Shown here: piece by piece, positions 23,195 to 28,363 of the stretch
How positions within the stretch are numbered: the stretch's first letter is position 1
Layout: every line of letters begins with the position of its first letter
Virus record (IMG/VR): IMGVR_UViG_3300021142_000093
Location: 1 to 35,096 of that record
Length of the DNA: 35,096 nt
DNA from: a virus
Reading direction: 5' to 3' (one strand)
Translations under genes and position numbers: made by a program
The notes under the pieces: generated by a model
What the model was told of the DNA's origin: nothing
Databases searched by the model: none
The model's input: only the letters and a program-made list of their open reading frames with translations

Positions 23195-24177
23195 TTAAGA
23201 AAACAACAACGAGAATTACTGACCAACGCAGTAATTTTAAACCATTCAACTATGCATGGGCTTATGACGCCTGGTTAAAACACGAACAGTCACATTGGTT
23301 GCATACAGAAGTTCCTATGTTGGAGGACACCAAGGACTGGAAGAAAAAACTAACACAAAATGAAAAAAACTTCCTTACTCACATTTTTAGATTCTTTACT
23401 CAGGGTGATATTGATGTTGCTGGTGGTTACGTTAATAATTACCTTCCCTATTTTCCTCAGCCTGAAATAAGAATGATGTTGATGGGTTTTGCTGCTCGTG
23501 AAGCACTTCATATTGCAGCATACTCACACTTGATTGAAACTCTTGGTCTTCCAGAAACCACATATAGTGAATTCTTGGAATATCAAGAAATGAAAGACAA
23601 ACACGACTATGTGTTAGACATTGCAAGTCAGAACAGTAGTAAAGAGAATACAGCTCGTCACATTGCTGTGTTTTCTGCATTTACTGAAGGTATGCAGTTG
23701 TTCTCATCATTCATTATGTTGTTGAACTTCCCACGCCACGGTAAGATGAAAGGTATGGGTCAAATCGTTACTTGGTCTATCGTTGATGAAACGATGCACG
23801 CCGAGAATATGATGAAATTATTCAAAACATATATAAACGAGAACCCCGAAATCTGGAACGATGAATTGAAGTCTAGCATCTATACAATCGCTGAAAAGAT
23901 GGTTGCACTAGAAGATAAGTTTATCGACTTGGCTTTTGATGTAAGTGAAATGGAAGGCTTAACTAAAGAAGATGTTAAGAAATACATTCGTTACATTGCT
24001 GACCGTAGATTGATTGGACTTGGTATGAAGGGTATCTTTAAAGTTAAACGCAATCCACTACCATGGGTTGAAGAAATGATTAATGCACCAACTCATACCA
24101 ACTTCTTTGAAAATCGTGCAACAGACTATGCCAAGGGTGCATTGCAAGGAAACTGGGGTGATGTTTGGGCTAACTAA
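23191..24177 (+). CDS. nrdB: Ribonucleoside-diphosphate reductase beta subunit, class Ia
   Basis: A 328-residue radical-generating subunit. Metal ligands and the radical tyrosine are in the normal spacing: Asp73 in TQGDIDV, then Glu104, His107 and Tyr111 in REALHIAAY (matching E115-H118-Y122 of E. coli), then a Glu in FTEGMQLF, then the E-x-x-H of DETMHAEN. The dityrosyl/tyrosyl cofactor is therefore expected to be ordinary di-iron. It pairs with NrdA to make dNDPs. ATG 23191 overlaps the thioredoxin stop (ATGA). The C-terminus WGDVWAN would dock to NrdA. Confidence 0.95.
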   Translation: MIKKTTTRITDQRSNFKPFNYAWAYDAWLKHEQSHWLHTEVPMLEDTKDWKKKLTQNEKNFLTHIFRFFTQGDIDVAGGYVNNYLPYFPQPEIRMMLMGFAAREALHIAAYSHLIETLGLPETTYSEFLEYQEMKDKHDYVLDIASQNSSKENTARHIAVFSAFTEGMQLFSSFIMLLNFPRHGKMKGMGQIVTWSIVDETMHAENMMKLFKTYINENPEIWNDELKSSIYTIAEKMVALEDKFIDLAFDVSEMEGLTKEDVKKYIRYIADRRLIGLGMKGIFKVKRNPLPWVEEMINAPTHTNFFENRATDYAKGALQGNWGDVWAN

Positions 24178-24186
24178 GGAGTCCAC

Positions 24187-24372
24187 ATGTCAAAAGTTAT
24201 TACAGGCGAATGCCTAAATTGTGAATCGAGTTACGAAGTTGCTTATGTTGAGCAACTCGTATCTCAAGAGTTACCGGAACACTGCCCATTTTGCGGTGAA
24301 CACATCGAAGACATTACCGAAGACTATATAGAGGATAATGACTTAGATGAAAATGATTTGAAATGGGAATAA
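24187..24372 (+). CDS. Small zinc-ribbon protein
   Basis: A 61-residue protein with two cysteine knuckles: ECLNCES (residues 8-14) and HCPFCGEH (32-39). These can bind one zinc. The C-terminal third is almost entirely Asp/Glu (EDITEDYIEDNDLDENDL). Similar short zinc-ribbon plus acidic-tail proteins are common in T4-like phages without known role; RNA polymerase or replication-factor contacts are possible. AAGGAG lies 6 bases before ATG 24187. It overlaps the next gene by 10 bases. Confidence 0.7.
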   Translation: MSKVITGECLNCESSYEVAYVEQLVSQELPEHCPFCGEHIEDITEDYIEDNDLDENDLKWE

Positions 24373-24773
24373 ACTGGTTATACAAAGACAATGACTTTAC
24401 AGAAGACCAGATTGGTGAGAATTACGGTTTTGTATACGTGATTACCAATCTGGTGAGTGGTAGAAAATACATCGGTAAGAAATTCTTCTACAGCCAAAAG
24501 ACTAAGATAGTCAAAGGTAAGAAGAAGAAACTAAAAGTTGCTTCAGATTGGCAAACTTACTACGGTTCCAACGAGGAACTGAAAAAAGATGTTATAATGC
24601 ATGGACGAGAACAGTTCAAGCGAGAGATTATCCACTTATGTCCAACCAAAGGCACAGCAGGTTACCTTGAAGCAAAAGAACAGTTCATTAATGGTGTTTT
24701 GGAAAGTGATGACTATTACAATACCTGGATTATGGTACGTGTAAGAGATTCACATATTAAAGGACTAGAATGA
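24363..24773 (+). CDS. GIY-YIG-like nuclease-domain protein
   Basis: A 136-residue protein with GFVYVITNLVSGRKYIGKKFF at residues 21-41. This corresponds to the GIY...YIG strand pair (here FVYVI and KYIGKK), followed by SDWQTYYGSNEELKK and KREIIHLCPTK with the expected conserved Arg/Glu region. The insertion KIVKGKKKKLKV between strands is basic. It could be a stand-alone nuclease; homing endonucleases of the Seg type carry extra DNA-binding domains that are absent here, so I think a repair/processing or host-DNA role is more likely than homing. It overlaps both neighbours. Confidence 0.65.
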   Translation: MGINWLYKDNDFTEDQIGENYGFVYVITNLVSGRKYIGKKFFYSQKTKIVKGKKKKLKVASDWQTYYGSNEELKKDVIMHGREQFKREIIHLCPTKGTAGYLEAKEQFINGVLESDDYYNTWIMVRVRDSHIKGLE

Positions 24774-25108
24774 GAACTGCATTAGATGAAATCAAATCCT
24801 ATGATATGATTTTTTTCACACCCAACGATGAAAATGAAGAATTGACCGTAGTCACTGCTGCACACTATAAAGAACCTGGTGAAAAACTTAAACCTGGTGT
24901 TGCAGGTGATACCTTTGATATTATCCTATTTCGTTTGGATGAAGAATATGATATTACAGACTTGGATAAGTTTGATGGTGTATTGATTGATGCCAAGGTA
25001 TACGTACATCGAATGATAAAAGAAAACTGGTATGGTATGGTTGCCAGAAAAACCACCACATCACAACACATCGTTGATGATGTATTTGCTGATTGGTCGG
25101 AAGATTGA
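24770..25108 (+). CDS. Uncharacterised acidic phage protein
   Basis: A 112-residue protein with alternating short strands and helices (for example DTFDIILFRLDEEYDITDL and VYVHRMIKENWYGMVARKT). No motif is recognised. It is ATGA-coupled to the GIY-YIG-like gene and sits one base before the oxygenase gene, so it is surely expressed with them. It could be a partner protein of either neighbour. No signal peptide or membrane segment. Confidence 0.6.
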   Translation: MRTALDEIKSYDMIFFTPNDENEELTVVTAAHYKEPGEKLKPGVAGDTFDIILFRLDEEYDITDLDKFDGVLIDAKVYVHRMIKENWYGMVARKTTTSQHIVDDVFADWSED

Positions 25109-25109
25109 T

Positions 25110-25637
25110 ATGGATGAAAAAGAATTATTTATTAAAAATTTGTTAGATAACTATTCTGTTATCAAAGAAGAATTCATGGCTAATCGTGATGATGAGAAAT
25201 CATTTGCACTTCCAGACTTTGCAGACCCAACTGTTCACTTGGAACACTGGAGAACATATTACTTGTGGTCCAGATTCAAGACACTGAAACAGTTCCTGAA
25301 AAGATTCCCTAAGACAGCTAAAATAATTGAGAACGGACCAGGAAAGTACACTGGTGGTTTTCTTTTGCTTGCTCCACATAGCACTGTACCAACTCATACA
25401 CATTATGATTGGCCAGGTGAACACTATGTTCTTCACCTACCAATTGTTGTACCAGAAGGTGATATTGGTTTTGTTATAGATGGTAAAACTCACCGTTGGG
25501 TTGAAGGTCAATTCTTGGCATTTCATTGTAACCAACCACACGGCACATTTAATAATACCGATGGTGTAAGAGTGATATTAGGATTGATTTTTGACCCAAG
25601 TTGGAAGTCTGTCCTAGAACCCTACATGGCCACTTGA
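25110..25637 (+). CDS. Aspartyl/asparaginyl beta-hydroxylase-like 2OG/Fe(II) oxygenase
   Basis: A 175-residue double-stranded beta-helix enzyme. LLLAPHSTVPTHTHYD supplies the first iron His (His98, with Asp100 in the H-x-D position), YVLHLPIVVPEGDIGFVIDG is the core strand block of the AspH family, WVEGQFLAFHCNQPHGTFN gives the second His (His144), and GVRVIL holds Arg154 for 2-oxoglutarate. The start is ATG 25110; an upstream in-frame start would overlap the previous gene by 77 bases. Phage 2OG oxygenases are widespread, but the target (host protein, virion protein or nucleotide) is unknown. The stop lies inside a strong promoter. Confidence 0.8.
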   Translation: MDEKELFIKNLLDNYSVIKEEFMANRDDEKSFALPDFADPTVHLEHWRTYYLWSRFKTLKQFLKRFPKTAKIIENGPGKYTGGFLLLAPHSTVPTHTHYDWPGEHYVLHLPIVVPEGDIGFVIDGKTHRWVEGQFLAFHCNQPHGTFNNTDGVRVILGLIFDPSWKSVLEPYMAT

Positions 25638-25662
25638 CAAATGGTTGAATTGTTGATATAAT
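25634..25662 (+). promoter_or_regulatory. Perfect sigma70 promoter TTGACA-N17-TATAAT
   Basis: TTGACA at 25634-25639 and TATAAT at 25657-25662, spaced by 17 bases, all consensus. The -35 box overlaps the stop of the oxygenase gene. A transcript would start near 25669, 18 bases before ATG 25687, and drive RNase H, DUF6433 and the cytidylyltransferase-like gene. Confidence 0.9.
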
Positions 25663-25686
25663 ACAAGAAAACTACTGAAAGATATT

Positions 25687-26550
25687 ATGATTCTCGTTGA
25701 CTTAAACCAAGTGTTGTTGGCTGGCCTCATGGCTCAGATTGCCAACCAGAAACCTAAGGTCGAACTAAAAGAAGACCTTATTCGACACATGGTTCTGAAC
25801 ATCATTCGAACCCACCTAAGAAACTTCCGCAAAGAATACGGTGAAGTAGTACTGTGTGCTGATAACCGCAAGTATTGGCGCAAGGAGTTCTTTCCACACT
25901 ACAAGGCACATCGTAAAAAGAACCGTGATAAGTCTGATTTGGACTGGCACATGATTTTTGACATGTTAGCCAAGTTCAAACGTGAATTGAAAGAAAACTT
26001 CCCATATAAAGTACTTGATGTTGAAGGTGCAGAAGCGGATGACATTATTGGTACATTGGTACCTCGTCACATCATGCACGAAAACATCCTAATCATTTCT
26101 AGTGATGGTGACTTTCTACAATTGCAACAATATAACGGCAAGGGTAACTTTACCGTCAAGCAATACAATCCAACTCAAAAGAAATTTGTGTTGTCAGAAG
26201 ACCCTATCAAAGACTTGAAGATGAAAGTCATCAGTGGTGATGCAGGTGATGGTATTCCAAACATACTATCTCCAGGTGACACCTTTGTGCGTGACATTCG
26301 CCAGAAGCGTATGACAGAAGGTCGTATGGAGAAATTCTTAACGGAAAACTTCAATGATTGGGATGAAACCTCTAAGATTGGTTATTCACGCAATTCCACG
26401 TTGATTGACTTGAAGAACATTCCTAATGATATACAAACCGCAATTATAAATACGTATGAAGAAACCAAGCCTGCCAGAAAAGGTCAAATCTTGGACTATC
26501 TGATTACAAACAAACTGAAAAATCTAATTGAAGTGATTGAGGAATTTTAA
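25687..26550 (+). CDS. rnh: 5'-3' exonuclease, T4 RNase H type
   Basis: A 287-residue FEN/PIN-fold nuclease. Metal-site motifs in order are MILVDLNQ (first Asp), EVVLCADNRKYWRKEFFPHYKAHR (D-N-x-x-x-W-R with basic arch), VEGAEADDIIGTL (E-A-x-A-D-D), ISSDGDFLQLQ (S-x-D-x-D) and ISGDAGDGIPNI (G-D-x-x-D-x-I-P-N). It removes RNA primers from Okazaki fragments, complementing the primase at 19100. Length is close to T4 RNase H (305). The gene has its own consensus host promoter, so it is probably transcribed early. Its end shares one base with the next start. Confidence 0.88.
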   Translation: MILVDLNQVLLAGLMAQIANQKPKVELKEDLIRHMVLNIIRTHLRNFRKEYGEVVLCADNRKYWRKEFFPHYKAHRKKNRDKSDLDWHMIFDMLAKFKRELKENFPYKVLDVEGAEADDIIGTLVPRHIMHENILIISSDGDFLQLQQYNGKGNFTVKQYNPTQKKFVLSEDPIKDLKMKVISGDAGDGIPNILSPGDTFVRDIRQKRMTEGRMEKFLTENFNDWDETSKIGYSRNSTLIDLKNIPNDIQTAIINTYEETKPARKGQILDYLITNKLKNLIEVIEEF

Positions 26551-26975
26551 TGAAAGCTATATACGAAATTTTAGACGAATTCGAGGCTGCAACAAATAAA
26601 GCAGAGAGAATGAAAGTTATTGAGAACAATCTATCTCATGTTTTAGTTGATGTTTTTAAATTGACGTATCATCCAGCCTTCCAATGGATGATTACAGAAA
26701 TGCCGGAAGACTATCGTGTTGCTACAGACGTTTTGCCTGGAATTACATACAGTGGTCTTAATAAAGAGTTGCGTAGATTGTATTGTTTCCGTAAAGGCGA
26801 CCCAACTGCGGAAAAACTAACAGAAAAACGAAGAATGGAACTTCTATTTCAGATTCTTAACTCGATTGAACCACGAGAAGCCGAAGTTGTTCTTGGCATC
26901 TTCCAAAAAGACTTGGGTGTTCCAGGTTTAGACTATAAGTTTGTTAAAGAGGCATTTCCAAACTTACTACCATGA
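26550..26975 (+). CDS. DUF6433-like conserved phage protein
   Basis: A 141-residue helical protein. It starts AIYEILDEFEAATNKAERM, has FKLTYHPAFQWMITEMPEDY, GLNKELRRLYCF and MELLFQILNSIEPREAEVVL, and ends DYKFVKEAFPNLLP. The pattern (YEIL...F-x-P-x-x-x-W/M-L-P, then LxxExRxLYxF, then LLExLxxxEAxxLxxxK, then VxEAFPxL) is one I recall as DUF6433, found next to RNase H in marine T4-like phages. Its role is unknown; replication-linked by neighbourhood. One-base overlap with rnh and ATGA overlap with the next gene. Confidence 0.75.
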   Translation: MKAIYEILDEFEAATNKAERMKVIENNLSHVLVDVFKLTYHPAFQWMITEMPEDYRVATDVLPGITYSGLNKELRRLYCFRKGDPTAEKLTEKRRMELLFQILNSIEPREAEVVLGIFQKDLGVPGLDYKFVKEAFPNLLP

Positions 26976-27340
26976 CAAAAGATAAGATTGTTGTTACCTG
27001 CGGTGATTATGATTTATTGAATGTTGATGATTACAGATTCCTCCAGAAATGTAAAGAACGAGGTGACTGGTTAATAGTCGGCCTCAACTCTGATATGTTA
27101 GTTACACTAAAAACTGGTGATGTTAGAAACACCTATGATGACAGACAAGAATTATTGTCAGGATTAAGATGTGTTGATGAAGTACTACGATTTAATGATG
27201 CCGATGGTACTTCAATCAACCTATTAAAAGCCGTTAAACTGTTTTATCCTCAAGCAGACATAACGTATGTTTCAAAGTATGATATGCACAACATGCCAGA
27301 AACAAGAATTAGAGGAATAACTTTCGAAGTGATTAATTAA
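26972..27340 (+). CDS. Cytidylyltransferase-like protein with altered HxGH motif
   Basis: A 122-residue protein with the Rossmann layout of TagD/HldE-type cytidylyltransferases: VVTCGDYDLLNVDDYRFLQK at residues 7-26, LIVGLNSDMLV, then NTYDDRQELLSGLRCVDEVLRF, and DITYVSKYD near the end. In active members the first loop reads GxFDLLHxGH; here both histidines are replaced (LLNVDD). The R-x-E-L/ll-x-x-l-r-x-V-D-E-V block is well kept. It may be an inactive nucleotide-binding descendant. The final ETRIRG is only loosely like the usual ISSTxxR. It overlaps DUF6433 by 4 bases. Confidence 0.65.
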   Translation: MTKDKIVVTCGDYDLLNVDDYRFLQKCKERGDWLIVGLNSDMLVTLKTGDVRNTYDDRQELLSGLRCVDEVLRFNDADGTSINLLKAVKLFYPQADITYVSKYDMHNMPETRIRGITFEVIN

Positions 27341-27349
27341 GGAGTAATA

Positions 27350-27541
27350 GTGTCTAAGTTTGTTGCAAAGTTCCGTAAAGACAGGGACTACAATGATGAT
27401 TCTGATTTTTCAGAGAAACGTAAGCGTTCAGGTAAACATGATCCAACCAAAAAGTTGACAAACTACGATTACGACAGAATGATGTATGAGGATGATGGTT
27501 ATTACCAGAAATCTTCACGTAGAAAATCACGACACCCTTAA
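27350..27541 (+). CDS. Small highly charged phage protein, GTG start
   Basis: A 63-residue hydrophilic protein (SKFVAKFRKDRDYNDDSDF..., ending KSSRRKSRHP) starting at GTG 27350, which lies 5 bases after AAGGAG; no ATG fits. It is rich in Lys, Arg, Asp and Tyr. A short S-K-F/Y-V-x-K-F-R-R-D start followed by charged sequence is familiar from small T4-like phage proteins without known role. It is the last gene before a strong hairpin and promoter. Confidence 0.6.
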   Translation: MSKFVAKFRKDRDYNDDSDFSEKRKRSGKHDPTKKLTNYDYDRMMYEDDGYYQKSSRRKSRHP

Positions 27542-27565
27542 TGTTGTAAAAAAACAACAATCCGC

Positions 27566-27594
27566 TTGATTAAAACTCCTTGATGTGTTATAAT
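27566..27594 (+). promoter_or_regulatory. Extended -10 promoter embedded in a hairpin
   Basis: TTGATT (27566-27571), 17-base spacer, TATAAT (27589-27594) preceded by TGT (extended -10). The -10 lies in the loop of the 27572-27614 hairpin, so RNA starting near 27601 lacks the 5' arm of the stem. Confidence 0.8.
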
Positions 27595-27617
27595 ACACTA
27601 TATCAAGGAGTTTTTTT
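27572..27617 (+). terminator. Terminator-like hairpin that also covers the ribosome site of the next gene
   Basis: AAAACTCCTTGAT (27572-27584) and ATCAAGGAGTTTT (27602-27614) are perfect 13-bp complements, with GTGT/ACAC pairing inside the loop and a T-run to 27617. For RNA coming from upstream this is a good intrinsic terminator. Its right arm is also the AAGGAG ribosome site (27605-27610) of ATG 27618, so read-through RNA would hide that site. RNA from the internal promoter would not. Confidence 0.8.
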
Positions 27618-27953
27618 ATGTTCATTCACGCACACATCAAACCTAAACGCAAAAAAAGTAAACCTACTGCTCAGCAACGTCAGTTGGCTGCGGAGTGGAA
27701 TGACATTGTGAAGAAATACGAGCCTAAGAAGATAGTTAACACTAATGCTTCAGCTTGGACTGGCACAAAAATGTATGTCCGTGAAACACCAAAGATTCCT
27801 TCATTAAATACAGGCAATGTTGCTGCAACCAAGGCAGAACCAAAGGTCTACACCGGCACAAAAGTGCTCGGTATTGCAACAATGCACAAATCAAACGCTG
27901 TTCCTGTGTTTAATGACAAGGAAGCAGTTGAAATTTCAAGCATGAGGCGCTAA
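27618..27953 (+). CDS. Conserved small basic phage protein
   Basis: A 111-residue basic protein: KPKRKKSKPTAQQRQLAAEW at the start, then VRETPKIPSLNTGNVAATK, VYTGTKVLGIATMHKSNAVP and VFNDKEAVEISSMRR. I recall this C-terminal block (VYTGTKVIGIxTMHKSNxVPIF) from many unrelated tailed phages, always without known function. Its ribosome site is inside the hairpin described at 27572, so expression is probably controlled by which promoter is used. No membrane segment. The first residues are Lys/Arg-rich and may touch nucleic acid. Confidence 0.75.
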   Translation: MFIHAHIKPKRKKSKPTAQQRQLAAEWNDIVKKYEPKKIVNTNASAWTGTKMYVRETPKIPSLNTGNVAATKAEPKVYTGTKVLGIATMHKSNAVPVFNDKEAVEISSMRR

Positions 27954-27954
27954 A

Positions 27955-28098
27955 ATGAAACGAGATTTAAAATTTGTTGTAAAATTACAACGTCCAGTTT
28001 GTAGAACACCAATCAAACCTGTTCAAGAACATAAAAATGATGTAAAATACAAACGTAAAGAGAAACATCCTCTTAAAGGAGAGAAAATTGTCTACTGA
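27955..28098 (+). CDS. Very small basic ORF, 47 residues
   Basis: ATG 27955 starts one base after the preceding stop and runs 47 codons to TGA 28096-28098. The product (MKRDLKFVVKLQRPVCRTPI..., ending KGEKIVY) is basic and unlike any family I know. Codon choice matches its neighbours, and it fills an otherwise empty 130-base stretch between coupled genes. No clear ribosome site is seen; coupling to the upstream stop could suffice. Confidence 0.5.
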   Translation: MKRDLKFVVKLQRPVCRTPIKPVQEHKNDVKYKRKEKHPLKGEKIVY

Positions 28099-28363
28099 TA
28101 TTGAATGGAAAGAGTTAGATGACGCTACCCGTAAATGGGCAGTATCATCACAATGGGAAAATGACATGGAAAACTATGGCGGGTCGTGGGTTACAACTAT
28201 TGAAGATGCAAATGACGGCACTGGCGATGGTATTTTGACTTTTCCACCTGAATTAGTGCTTTTGAGGGGCTGGACAGAAGGCACTTTGCTAAATTTAGAA
28301 GTGCAAGAACGTGAAAACGGCAATGTTTTGATTATTACAGAGAAAACTAATGAGTCTAATTGA
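28088..28363 (+). CDS. AbrB-like small protein, TTG start
   Basis: A 91-residue protein. TTG 28088 lies 4 bases after AAAGGAG (28077-28083) and no ATG or GTG is available in frame before the conserved part. The C-terminal half, DGTGDGILTFPPELVLLRGW followed by TEGTLLNLEVQERENGNVLIITEK, follows the SpoVT/AbrB pattern (D-G-x-G-D...lP-x-E-l-l-x-x-x-G-W-x-x-G-d-x-L-x-l-x). In bacteria this fold binds DNA, often as an antitoxin; phage copies are common and uncharacterised. It overlaps the next gene by 14 bases. Confidence 0.6.
   Translation: MSTDIEWKELDDATRKWAVSSQWENDMENYGGSWVTTIEDANDGTGDGILTFPPELVLLRGWTEGTLLNLEVQERENGNVLIITEKTNESN

Noticed and set aside
22891-23226. 111-codon reverse frame across the thioredoxin gene
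   Set aside because: Antisense of the well-supported thioredoxin and nrdA/nrdB ends.
24590-24602. TATAAT in the GIY-YIG gene
   Set aside because: No matching -35 at usable spacing and no gene start nearby that would need it.
26445-26452. TATAAATA inside the RNase H gene
   Set aside because: Same reason: intragenic exact match about 98 bases before the DUF6433 start, no other support.
27542-27559. Short inverted repeat TGTTGT/ACAACA with A-rich loop
   Set aside because: Weak 6-bp stem without a T-run; the strong hairpin just downstream explains the region better.
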